From contig QHSL01000065.1 of NCBI GenBank assembly GCA_003220435.1, positions 1-64,000 on the forward strand: a stretch of 64,000 nt of DNA, given 5' to 3'. Positions within the stretch are counted from its first letter, which is position 1. Every line of letters starts with the position of its first letter. The translations under genes were made by a program, and so were the position numbers. Shown here in pieces: positions 45,730 to 53,046 of the stretch. The notes below the pieces were generated by a model. The model worked only from the letters and a program-made list of their open reading frames with translations. It was not told the DNA's origin and did not search any database. Source of the DNA: Candidatus Rokuibacteriota bacterium (GTDB lineage: Bacteria > Methylomirabilota > Methylomirabilia > Rokubacteriales > CSP1-6).

Positions 45730-45745
45730 TGGCACAGAGCCTGCA
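45730..45745 (+). promoter_or_regulatory. Sigma-54-type promoter upstream of pilin region
   Basis: TGGCACAGAGCCTGCA matches the -24/-12 consensus (TGGCAC-N5-TTGCA type) with the invariant GG and GC correctly spaced by ten bases. It faces the small ORF at 45793 and pilA at 46161. Sigma-54 control is common for pilin genes; no PilR-type activator is in the window. Confidence 0.6.
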
Positions 45746-45792
45746 CGACAAGTGGTCGTGAAATTGTATCGTTACCGGTGCATCACGTTCTC

Positions 45793-46075
45793 AATGTTCC
45801 TGTGCAGCCTATTGCTTCTCGCGGCCGCCGAGCGCCGGCTGGCCGAGCTCGACTTCGGCAATTTCGGAACCCTGCGCGTCGAGAACAACGAGAAGCTCGA
45901 CGGCGACGAGATCTTCAACAGGCTCGTCTACGTCGACGACACCGCCGAACCCCAAGCGCCCGCACCCGGTGCAGCCACCTGCGCTCGCCCCGGCTCGCTC
46001 GAATCGTGTCTGCTCGCTCTCGTCGCAACGCATCTTGCGGAGCCTCGAGCTCCTCCGAGCCGTCTCCCTCTCTAG
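45793..46075 (+). CDS. Hypothetical small exported protein before pilA
   Basis: The open frame of 93 residues begins with a hydrophobic stretch (MFLCSLLLLAAAERRLAELD) and a plausible middle section (FGNFGTLRVENNEKLDGDEI, then FNRLVYVDDT), but it ends in low-complexity Pro/Ala sequence. In-frame GTG codons at 45752 and 45758 are alternatives. It lies between the sigma-54-type promoter and pilA, so it may be translated or may simply be part of a long pilA leader. Confidence 0.3.
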
Positions 46076-46160
46076 CGTCGACAAGCGCGCCCCGCCACCG
46101 GTGCGGGTGCGTCGACTCCGATCCCGGAGAGACAACTCAACCTCAACCAAGGAGAGGCAC

Positions 46161-46571
46161 ATGATACGGTTCTGGCAGAAGCGACGTCTGAGTCTCGGGA
46201 ACCAGCGAGGCTTCACCCTCATCGAGCTGATGATCGTCGTGGCGATCATCGGCATCCTGGCGGCCATCGCCATCCCGCTCTACGCCAACGTTCAGGCGCG
46301 CGCGCGGATCGCCAAGGCCCAGGCCGACTCCCGGGCCCTCGCCTCGGCCGTCTCGATCTACTCCGCCCACATGGGCGTGCTCCCGGCCACGCTCAATCCG
46401 CTCACGGCCGTGGTCACGAACAGCCTGAACCAGACGGCCGGTCCGTTCATGGCGTCGCTTCCGACGCCTCCGTCTGGGTGGACGACCCCGTACGTGTACG
46501 CGGGCAGCACCGCCGCCGGTACCTTCGTGATCTCGGCATCGGGTGACGGCACGACCGTCAGCCTGCCGTAG
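46161..46571 (+). CDS. pilA: Type IV pilin / type II pseudopilin
   Basis: The 136-residue prepilin has a basic leader ending in Gly, then the prepilin-peptidase site and N-terminal helix FTLIELMIVVAIIGILAAIA with the conserved Glu at +5. The mature C-terminal domain is small (about 115 residues) with no disulfide cysteines, and ends VISASGDGTTVSLP like major pseudopilin or short geopilin types. The Shine-Dalgarno AAGGAGA is strong. A sigma-54-type promoter lies 415 bases upstream, and a perfect hairpin follows the stop. PilT is encoded at 18.5 kb; the remaining pilus genes are outside the window. Confidence 0.9.
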   Translation: MIRFWQKRRLSLGNQRGFTLIELMIVVAIIGILAAIAIPLYANVQARARIAKAQADSRALASAVSIYSAHMGVLPATLNPLTAVVTNSLNQTAGPFMASLPTPPSGWTTPYVYAGSTAAGTFVISASGDGTTVSLP

Positions 46572-46586
46572 CGAGTCATCAGCGTC

Positions 46587-46618
46587 GCCCACGGGGAGGC
46601 ACCAACCTCCCCGTGGGC
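46587..46618 (+). terminator. Hairpin after pilA
   Basis: GCCCACGGGGAGG pairs perfectly with CCTCCCCGTGGGC (13 bp) around a six-base loop, starting 15 bases after the pilA stop. The following bases are only weakly T-rich, so it may act as a terminator or as a 3' stabiliser of an abundant pilin mRNA. Confidence 0.65.
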
Positions 46619-46703
46619 ATTCCGGAAAACATCTCGCCTTTCGTCTTGACAGCCCGCTCGAGAGAGAAGATGATCGCGCACTCTCTCGATTGCGGAGTCG
46701 TAC

Positions 46704-46982
46704 ATGCGGGAACTCGCGCTGCTCTCTCTCGTCACGCTTCTTCTGGTCCCTTTCGCGTTCGCCGACTCTCGAGCCATCGAGGCTCGCCCCGTACTCATCA
46801 TCCAGAGCTTCAGCGTGGGCGCGGGCTCGCAGATGAGCCCATCGATCGTGCCCGGCGCCCGTCCGAACAGGAGCGGGAATCGACGCGAGGGCGTCTTTCG
46901 GTACGACGGCCGCGCGTGGAACTACTGGCTCGGCGATGGGCAGAAGTGTTGGGGCATGCGCCGGTACCCGCAATGTAGCTGA
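46704..46982 (+). CDS. Small secreted protein, unknown function
   Basis: The 92-residue protein has a good signal peptide (RELALLSLVTLLLVPFAFA, cleaved before DS). The mature part of about 72 residues is basic and aromatic (RREGVFRYDGRAWNYWLGDG, then QKCWGMRRYPQCS) with two cysteines near the C-terminus that could form a disulfide. I recognise no family. It stands alone after the pilA hairpin. Confidence 0.5.
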   Translation: MRELALLSLVTLLLVPFAFADSRAIEARPVLIIQSFSVGAGSQMSPSIVPGARPNRSGNRREGVFRYDGRAWNYWLGDGQKCWGMRRYPQCS

Positions 46983-47121
46983 GGCGCCTCTCTCCGGAGC
47001 CTTGGCACCCCCGTGCCACCCTGCGCCGGAAGGGGCGCCACCCGTCTTCGGTAACTCGCGGGCCTCGCAGCGTTTTAGGGCCCTGACTCCGCTGGCACCC
47101 CACGTGCACCCTGACGTGCTC

Positions 47122-47421
47122 ATGAAGCGCACCGTCCTCATCGCCGCGATGGTGGCTCTCGCCGTCATGGTCGTCGGTTGCGCGACCGCGCCGTTCGACG
47201 GCTACAAGAACGGCCCGGTCTCGCTCTACATCGGTGAGGTGCGCCATGTCTGCGCCGCCGGCGCGTTCAGCAATCGCGGTTGCACCATCCGCTACCCCAA
47301 CGGCCGCGTCGAGGTCTACTGTGCCCGCGGCGATTACGAGTGCATCGCCCACGAGCTCCGTCATGTCGCCGATCCGTCGTGGCAGCACGACGTCGACGGC
47401 GTCACGCTGTCGTCGCGCTAA
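47122..47421 (+). CDS. Small lipoprotein with HExxH motif
   Basis: The 99-residue lipoprotein has signal sequence KRTVLIAAMVALAVMVVGC with a proper lipobox (VVGC). The mature domain has four cysteines (HVCAAG, GCTIRY, VYCARGDYEC) and a zincin-like motif HELRH followed by VADPSW. At about 80 mature residues it is far smaller than known HExxH peptidases, so catalysis is uncertain; it could be a metal-binding or inhibitor-like fold. The start is ATG 47122, fixed by the signal sequence. The gap 47422-47629 shows nothing further. Confidence 0.6.
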   Translation: MKRTVLIAAMVALAVMVVGCATAPFDGYKNGPVSLYIGEVRHVCAAGAFSNRGCTIRYPNGRVEVYCARGDYECIAHELRHVADPSWQHDVDGVTLSSR

Positions 47422-47629
47422 GCTGCTTCTCGCCCGGCTCCACCCGCTGGGCCCAGGACGACCAACCCCACCAGCGCGGCGGGAAGCATTCGGGGCTCCT
47501 CACCCGGCCGATCTCGTTGGGTGACGATGGCAATCAGTGAAGCAAGCGGGAGGCGTCCGACGGTCAGCCGCCCGAGCCGGCGCCCATTCGACAGACCATC
47601 GAGGTACCGCGATGCCGTAGTGTAAGGGT

Positions 47630-49276
47630 GTGAGCGCCCGAGAGCCGCTCGAGCCGCCCCCGATAACGCCCACCCGCCGCTGGGCCATCACGTTCTCGGT
47701 GATGATGGTCACGGTCATGCAGGTCCTGGACACCAGCGTGACCAACGTCGCGCTCCCCCACATGCAAGGCTCGCTCTCGGCCGGCCTCGAGGAGATGTCC
47801 TGGGTCATCACGTCGTATCTGGCCGCCAACGCGGTCGTGATTCCGGCAACGGGCTGGCTCTCGGCCCGCTTCGGCCGCCAGAGGTTTTTCCTGATCTGCA
47901 CCGTGCTCTTCACGGTCAGCTCCTTCCTGTCGGGCATCGCCCCGACCCTCGAGTTCCTGGTGGCGATGCGGATCCTCCAGGGGCTCGGCGGCGGGCCCGT
48001 CATCCCGATGGCCCAGGCCATCATGTGGGAGATTTTTCCGCTGCGGATGCGCGGCACCGCCATGGCGGTCTGGGGCGGAGGCATCATGCTGGCGCCGATC
48101 CTCGGGCCGACCGTCGGCGGCTGGCTCGCCGACAACTGGTCCTGGCGGTGGATCTTCTACATCAATCTGCCGATCGGCCTCGTGGGCTTCCTGATGGTCA
48201 GCGTGTTCCTGCTCGACAACCCGCTGGTCAAGAAGCCCCGCGGCATCGACGTGGGGGGGCTCGTCCTGATGGTGCTCGGGTTCGGCTTCCTGCAGCTGGT
48301 GCTGGACCTCGGCGAGAAGAACGACTGGTTCGATTCGACCTTCATCATCGGGCTGCTGATCCTCGCGGTGTGCGCGATCGTCGCGTTCCTCATTCGCGAG
48401 ATGATGGCGGCCGAGCCGATCCTCGATCTCACCGTGTTCAACGACCGCAACTTCGCGGTCGGCACCATGTGCATCGCGCTGATCGGGCTCGGGTTCAACT
48501 CGAGCGTGCTGCTGGTCGCGCTCTACACGCAGAAGATCCTCGCCTACGACGCGTGGAACGCCGGGCTCGTGCTGGCCCCCGGCGGCGTCGGCACCCTGAT
48601 CTCGCTGATGATCTCGGGCCGCCTGGTCGCCCGCACCGACCAGCGGTTCATGCTGATCGGGGGCTGTCTCCTGAGCGCGGTCGCGACGACCATGATGACG
48701 AACCTGACCCTCGGCATGGACTACTGGAGCCTCGCCTGGCCGCGCTTCCTGCAGGGCTTCGCGATGGGATTCATCTTTCCGCCGCTCCAGACCCTGACGC
48801 TCGCCACGATCCGCCTGGATCGCCTGGCGAACGCGACCTCGGCCTACAACGTGGTCCGCAACGTCGCCGGCAGCATCGGCGTGGCCATCGCGACGACCCT
48901 CCTGGTGCGGCGGAGTCAGGAGCACCAGAACACGCTGGTCGCCCATCTGAACGTCTGGAACACCGACACCGCCGAGCGGCTCAAGCGGTGGATCGATCAC
49001 TTCGTGAGCCAGGGGTCCGACACGTACACGGCGAACCGCCGCGCGCTCGCCATGCTGTACCGGAGCACGGTCGAACAAGCGCAGGTCTTGGCCTACGTGG
49101 ACGACTTCTGGCTGATCTCGCTGGTGTTCATCTTGGTCCTGCCGCTGATCCCGCTCATGCGGCGCGTGCGCCCCGAGCAAAACGAGCGAGCGCGCGCGAG
49201 TACGAGCCCCGGCAGAATCGAGGCGCTGCCGGAGCCCGACAACACACCGATCGCGCCCGAACGCGGCCGAGACTAG
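47630..49276 (+). CDS. DHA2-family MFS drug-type exporter (EmrB/QacA-like)
   Basis: The 548-residue protein has about 14 membrane helices and MFS motif A-like GWLSARFGRQRFF, the family's LDTSVTNVALPHMQGSLSA near residue 33-51, and motif C around ILGPTVGGWLADNWSWRWIF. The extra two central helices define DHA2 (proton-coupled 14-TM) exporters. No periplasmic adaptor (EmrA) or regulator is adjacent. The C-terminus overlaps the convergent hydrolase gene by four bases. The substrate is unknown. Confidence 0.9.
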   Translation: MSAREPLEPPPITPTRRWAITFSVMMVTVMQVLDTSVTNVALPHMQGSLSAGLEEMSWVITSYLAANAVVIPATGWLSARFGRQRFFLICTVLFTVSSFLSGIAPTLEFLVAMRILQGLGGGPVIPMAQAIMWEIFPLRMRGTAMAVWGGGIMLAPILGPTVGGWLADNWSWRWIFYINLPIGLVGFLMVSVFLLDNPLVKKPRGIDVGGLVLMVLGFGFLQLVLDLGEKNDWFDSTFIIGLLILAVCAIVAFLIREMMAAEPILDLTVFNDRNFAVGTMCIALIGLGFNSSVLLVALYTQKILAYDAWNAGLVLAPGGVGTLISLMISGRLVARTDQRFMLIGGCLLSAVATTMMTNLTLGMDYWSLAWPRFLQGFAMGFIFPPLQTLTLATIRLDRLANATSAYNVVRNVAGSIGVAIATTLLVRRSQEHQNTLVAHLNVWNTDTAERLKRWIDHFVSQGSDTYTANRRALAMLYRSTVEQAQVLAYVDDFWLISLVFILVLPLIPLMRRVRPEQNERARASTSPGRIEALPEPDNTPIAPERGRD

Positions 49277-49914
49277 GTATTCGGCTCGCCCGACCCTTCC
49301 GCCACGAACGCGAGGAACGCCTCGACGATCCGGCCGACCACGTCGGGGCCGGCGCGCCGGGGCGCGCGGTAGAGGTCGTGGGCGGCGCCCTCGATGGGGA
49401 AGAGCGCGGTCCGCGCCGGGATCAGGTCGCGCGCCGCCTCGATCTCCTCCAGCGAGCCAAAGGGATCACGGGTGCCGTGCGCGAAGAGGGCCGGCGTCCG
49501 GAGCTCGGGCAGATGCGCCGTCCGGAGCTCGGTGCGGCGGCGCGGCGGGTGTAACGGATAGCAGAGGAGCAGCAGCGCGTCCGCCAGCGCGGGCTCGCTC
49601 GCCGCCAGCATGCTCGCCTGGCGCCCGCCATACGACTGCCCGCCGAGAAAGACGGGGCCGGGCACCATCGCCCGCAGCGTCTTCACCGCGGTCCGCAGGC
49701 CGTCGCGATCTCGCGCCCCGCCCTCGGGCCGCGGCGGCGCCGTCGGGCTCGCCTGGCGATAGGGGAGATCGTAGCGGAGCACGGTGACGCCTCTGGCCGA
49801 GAACGCGCCGGCGAGGGCGATCAGAAATGGGGACCGCGAGCTTCCACTGGCGCCGTGGGTCAGCACAAGGCCGGCGCCCGACGGCGCCTCGGGACGATCG
49901 AGCTGTTCGTTCAC
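49273..49914 (-). CDS. Alpha/beta hydrolase (KANL3/Tex30-like)
   Basis: The 213-residue hydrolase shows the nucleophile elbow GGQSYGGR (Ser near residue 93), an early oxyanion strand LVLTHGASGSSRSPF, a late acidic turn ALFAHGTRDPFGS and a catalytic His in PIEGAAHDLY. The pattern fits the small KANL3/Tex30 group of bacterial hydrolases. It starts at GTG and is followed on the same strand, upstream, by a small dimeric-barrel-like gene. The substrate is unknown. Confidence 0.78.
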   Translation of the reverse strand: MNEQLDRPEAPSGAGLVLTHGASGSSRSPFLIALAGAFSARGVTVLRYDLPYRQASPTAPPRPEGGARDRDGLRTAVKTLRAMVPGPVFLGGQSYGGRQASMLAASEPALADALLLLCYPLHPPRRRTELRTAHLPELRTPALFAHGTRDPFGSLEEIEAARDLIPARTALFPIEGAAHDLYRAPRRAGPDVVGRIVEAFLAFVAEGSGEPNT

Positions 49915-49933
49915 CGCGTTCGAGTGCGCTCTC

Positions 49934-50287
49934 TCAGGAGATGCGGCGGTACATCACGTGGCGCCGGTTCGAGGTGTAGGGACGGACCTGGGCCGGCCAG
50001 CGCCCTTCCTCGACGGCCTTGGCCCACGCGTCGCTGGTCAGGACCGCTGGGCTCTCGATCTCGTAGAGCGCGTTGTACGTGGGCTCGCTCTCGATCACGA
50101 TGGTCTTGCGCTCGCCGCCGATCATCATCGTGACCGGCTCGCTCTTGAAGCGCGCGACCGCGATGACCCCCGGCACTTTGAGGAGCGACGGCACGTGCTC
50201 CTGCTCGTAGACCTCGTTGAAAATCGCGTCCTTGTCCGCCTGGACGTTCATGGCGGCGCTGAAGAGATAGCGTGTCTGGAGCGGCAT
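49934..50287 (-). CDS. Small dimeric alpha/beta-barrel-like protein
   Basis: The 117-residue protein shows alternating beta strands and helices (RYLFSAAMNVQADKDAIFNE, then EHVPSLLKVPGVIAVARF and EPTYNALYEIESPAVLTSDA), a layout common in ferredoxin-like dimeric barrels such as EthD/DUF4286 relatives. AAAGGAG lies six bases before ATG 50287, which selects this start over the upstream frame. Function is unknown; it may bind small aromatic substrates by analogy only. Confidence 0.65.
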   Translation of the reverse strand: MPLQTRYLFSAAMNVQADKDAIFNEVYEQEHVPSLLKVPGVIAVARFKSEPVTMMIGGERKTIVIESEPTYNALYEIESPAVLTSDAWAKAVEEGRWPAQVRPYTSNRRHVMYRRIS

Positions 50288-50448
50288 GGCGGTCTCCTTT
50301 GTCGGTGTCGGGCATCGGGCCCCCCAATCCTCGCGCACTGCCCCCGCAAGTCAAGCCCGGTGCCAGGCGGTCGCCGTCCCGGCCGCGCGGCGCGCCGGGT
50401 TTTTCGCACGCGCGAGCCCGGATGCTAGAGTGGAGTCAGGAGGCATTC

Positions 50449-51012
50449 ATGGGGCTCGGTGGCATCATTTTCCTCCTCGTCTTCGCCGGTCTCGTCGTGG
50501 CGATCATCGCCGGGTACAACAGGCTCGTCGGGCTGCGCCAGCGGTCGGAGGAGGCGTGGTCGGACATCGACGTCCAGCTCAAGCGGCGCACCGATCTGGT
50601 CCCCAACGTCGTCGAGACCGTGAAGGGCTACGCCGCGCACGAGCGGACCACGCTCGACCAGGTGGTGCGAGCGCGGGGCGCCGCCGTCTCGGCGCAGACT
50701 CCCGAGGCGCGCGCCCAGGCCGAGAACCAGCTCACGGGCGCGCTGCGCCAGCTCTTCGCGCTCGCCGAATCGTATCCCGAGCTCAAGGCCAACCAGAACT
50801 TCCGTGACCTCCAGGCGTCGCTGAAAGAGATCGAGGACACGATCCAGAACTCGCGTCGCTACTACAACGCGGTCGTCCGTGACTTCAACACGACGATCGA
50901 CAGCTTCCCGTCGAACCAGATCGCCATGTTCTTCCGGTTCGCCAAGCGAGCGTACTTCGAGCTCGAGCGCCCCGAAGACCGTCAGGTCCCGCGCGTCTCC
51001 TTCGGGAGCTGA
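50449..51012 (+). CDS. lemA: LemA family protein
   Basis: The 187-residue protein has an N-terminal membrane helix (GGIIFLLVFAGLVVAIIAGY) followed by the LemA four-helix domain: YNRLVGLRQRSEEAWSDIDV, QLKRRTDLVPNVVETVKGYA, LKANQNFRDLQASLKEIEDT and YYNAVVRDFNTTIDSFPSN. AGGAGG precedes the ATG, and TAGAGT is further upstream. It is coupled to the DUF2207 gene, a frequent bacterial pair. Function in the membrane is unknown. Confidence 0.92.
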   Translation: MGLGGIIFLLVFAGLVVAIIAGYNRLVGLRQRSEEAWSDIDVQLKRRTDLVPNVVETVKGYAAHERTTLDQVVRARGAAVSAQTPEARAQAENQLTGALRQLFALAESYPELKANQNFRDLQASLKEIEDTIQNSRRYYNAVVRDFNTTIDSFPSNQIAMFFRFAKRAYFELERPEDRQVPRVSFGS

Positions 51013-51016
51013 GCGC

Positions 51017-52738
51017 ATCGGCCGCCCCCTCCTGCTCCTGGCGCTCGTCCTCGCGAGCGGGGCCCCGGCGGCGGCGCAGACGCGGGGCCTGTTCTCGATC
51101 GACACCTTCGTCACCAGCATCGTGGTCAACACCGATGGCAGCCTGGTCGTCCGCGAGGACATCACGTTCGAGTTCCGCGGCAGGCACCAGGGCGTCTTCC
51201 GGCGCATCCCGCTGCGCTACTGGCACGGTGGCCTCGAGTTCCCGCTCACCCTGAGCGGCATCGGCGTCTACGACGAGACGAACCAGCCGCTCCGCTCCGA
51301 GGTGTCGTACCCCGGTCAGTACGTGTCGATCCAGGCGTGGGTGCCGGGCGCGACCGACACCAAGAAGACCGTCACGTTCGTCTACCACGTGCGCCGCGGC
51401 GTCCTCGGCTACGCCGACCACGACGAGATCTACTGGAACGCCACCGGCAACGAGTGGAACGCGCCGATCCACCACGCCGAGGCCTTCGTGGCCGTGCCGG
51501 CCGGCGTTGCCGACGACGACGTGCAGACGGCCGGCTTCGCGGGACCGCTCGGCGCGACCGGACACGACTACGTCGTCGACCGCGTCGACCGCTACTGGCG
51601 GTTCCGGACGACGCGCGCGCTGCACCCGCGCGAGGGCCTCACCGTGGTCGTCGGCTGGCCGCCGGGTTCGGTCGAGCACGCCTCGGCGTTTCGGCGGGCC
51701 GGGTGGGTCGTCGCCGACTACTGGCCGCTCGGCCTGCCTCTCTTCGCGTTCGTCTGGGGCGGGTTCGTCTGGTGGGCCTTCGGCCGCGATCCCGGCTCGA
51801 AGCCCTCGGTGAAGCCCGAATACGCGCCGCCGCCCGATCTGATCCCCGCCGAGGCGGGCGCGCTCGTCGACGAGCGGGCGCATCCGCGCGACGTCATCGC
51901 GACAGTGGTCGACCTCGCGGTGCGCGGCTATCTCGCGATCGAGCCGATCACGACCGCGTTCGGCGACCCCGACTTCATGTTCAAGCGCCTGAAGCCCGTG
52001 GCCGGCGATCCCGACCTGCGGCCGTTCGAGCTCTTCGTGCTCGCGAAGATCTTCGGCGGCGACTGGGTGCTCAACATGCGCCTGCTCTCCGAGGTGCGGC
52101 GGGACTACGAGAACGTGTTTCCGCCGATTCGCGACCAGCTCTATCGGATGATGGTGAAGGACGGGCTCTTTCCCGCCTCGCCCGGGAGCGTGCGGAAGGG
52201 CTGGATGCTGGCGGGCGCGCTCACGGCGGTCTCGGCGACGTTGCTTCCGACGTTCGCCCCGTCGTGGCTCGGCCGCTACGATCCCATGCTGCGCATCGGC
52301 GTCGTGGCCAGCGGTCTCATCTTCATCGCCTGGGGCTGGTTCATGCCGCGCAAGACCTGGGCCGGCGCGCAGATCCTGGCCCAGGTGCGCGGGTTCCAGG
52401 AGTTCCTCGAGCGCGCGGAGAAGGACCGGCTGGAGCGGATGCCGGCCGACACGCTCCACCGCTGGCTTCCGTGGGCGATCGCGCTGGGCGTGACCGAGCG
52501 CTGGATCTTCAACTTCCAGGGGCTCAAGGTCGCGGCGCCGACCTGGTATCACGGCTCGAGCGACTTCGCGCTGCCAGCCTTTGCGCACGATCTGACGGCC
52601 TTCGCCCGCCGCACCGAGGAAGCAATTCTCACCACGCGCCGCGGCTACGGCGGCGGGACCGGGAGCGGCGGCGGCAGTGGCTTCTCGAGCGGCTCCTCGG
52701 GCGGGGGAATGGGCGGGGGCGGCGGCGGGACGTTCTGA
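51017..52738 (+). CDS. DUF2207 domain membrane protein (start codon unclear)
   Basis: The protein of about 573 residues has a signal peptide (LLLLALVLASGAPAAAQ), a beta-rich DUF2207 domain (about 30-235; FSIDTFVTSIVVNTDGSLVV), a membrane helix (about 245), a cytoplasmic region, two more helices (about 400-440) and a Gly/Ser tail (GTGSGGGSGFSSGSSGGGMG). LemA plus DUF2207 proteins often occur together. The start is problematic: between the lemA stop (51012) and the signal peptide no ATG, GTG or TTG is in frame; ATC at 51017 is the best placed candidate. Confidence 0.82.
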   Translation: MGRPLLLLALVLASGAPAAAQTRGLFSIDTFVTSIVVNTDGSLVVREDITFEFRGRHQGVFRRIPLRYWHGGLEFPLTLSGIGVYDETNQPLRSEVSYPGQYVSIQAWVPGATDTKKTVTFVYHVRRGVLGYADHDEIYWNATGNEWNAPIHHAEAFVAVPAGVADDDVQTAGFAGPLGATGHDYVVDRVDRYWRFRTTRALHPREGLTVVVGWPPGSVEHASAFRRAGWVVADYWPLGLPLFAFVWGGFVWWAFGRDPGSKPSVKPEYAPPPDLIPAEAGALVDERAHPRDVIATVVDLAVRGYLAIEPITTAFGDPDFMFKRLKPVAGDPDLRPFELFVLAKIFGGDWVLNMRLLSEVRRDYENVFPPIRDQLYRMMVKDGLFPASPGSVRKGWMLAGALTAVSATLLPTFAPSWLGRYDPMLRIGVVASGLIFIAWGWFMPRKTWAGAQILAQVRGFQEFLERAEKDRLERMPADTLHRWLPWAIALGVTERWIFNFQGLKVAAPTWYHGSSDFALPAFAHDLTAFARRTEEAILTTRRGYGGGTGSGGGSGFSSGSSGGGMGGGGGGTF

Positions 52739-52764
52739 CGAGGTTGGTGTGGTCCGACGTGTTG

Positions 52765-52800
52765 GTGGACGAACCTCCGTCGGTGGACGAACCTCCGTCG
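52765..52800 (+). repeat. 18-bp tandem duplication before tRNA-Asp
   Basis: GTGGACGAACCTCCGTCG occurs twice head to tail, 27 bases upstream of the tRNA. It lies outside coding sequence and has no recognisable function. Confidence 0.7.
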
Positions 52801-52826
52801 CCCGGTGTATCGTTAACCCTCGGCTC

Positions 52827-52904
52827 GGGCTCGTGGTGCAGCCTGGTTAGCACACTGGACTGTCAATCCAGAGGTCGCGGGTTCAAATCCCGTCGAGCCC
52901 GCCA
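52827..52904 (+). tRNA. tRNA-Asp (anticodon GTC)
   Basis: A 78-base cloverleaf has acceptor arms GGGCTCG and CGAGCCC, an anticodon loop CTGTCAA (anticodon GTC), T-arm CGCGGGTTCAAATCCCG, discriminator G and an encoded CCA. Confidence 0.95.
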
Positions 52905-52918
52905 TAAATCAAGAACTT

Positions 52919-52946
52919 CGGTGACGGCCCTCGTGGGCTGTCACCG
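52919..52946. terminator. Hairpin between tRNA-Asp and convergent operon
   Basis: CGGTGACGGCCC and GGGCTGTCACCG pair around a TCGT tetraloop with one G-T pair. It lies 15 bases after the tRNA and 100 bases from the end of the convergent hydrogenase-like operon; no U-tract follows. A bidirectional terminator role is plausible. The remaining bases to 53046 show nothing else. Confidence 0.45.
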
Positions 52947-53046
52947 TTGCTGCGAAGGCGGCCACTGCGGCGGCCTAGAACCGGCGCAGGTAACCGCTTC
53001 GTTCGTCGGGATCGCGGTACGGCGTGGTCATCGCGTCCAACACCTG

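Noticed and set aside
47564-49180. 538-codon antisense frame over the DHA2 transporter
   Set aside because: Extremely His/Asp/Glu/Arg-rich with no recognisable fold; the plus-strand transporter is unmistakable.
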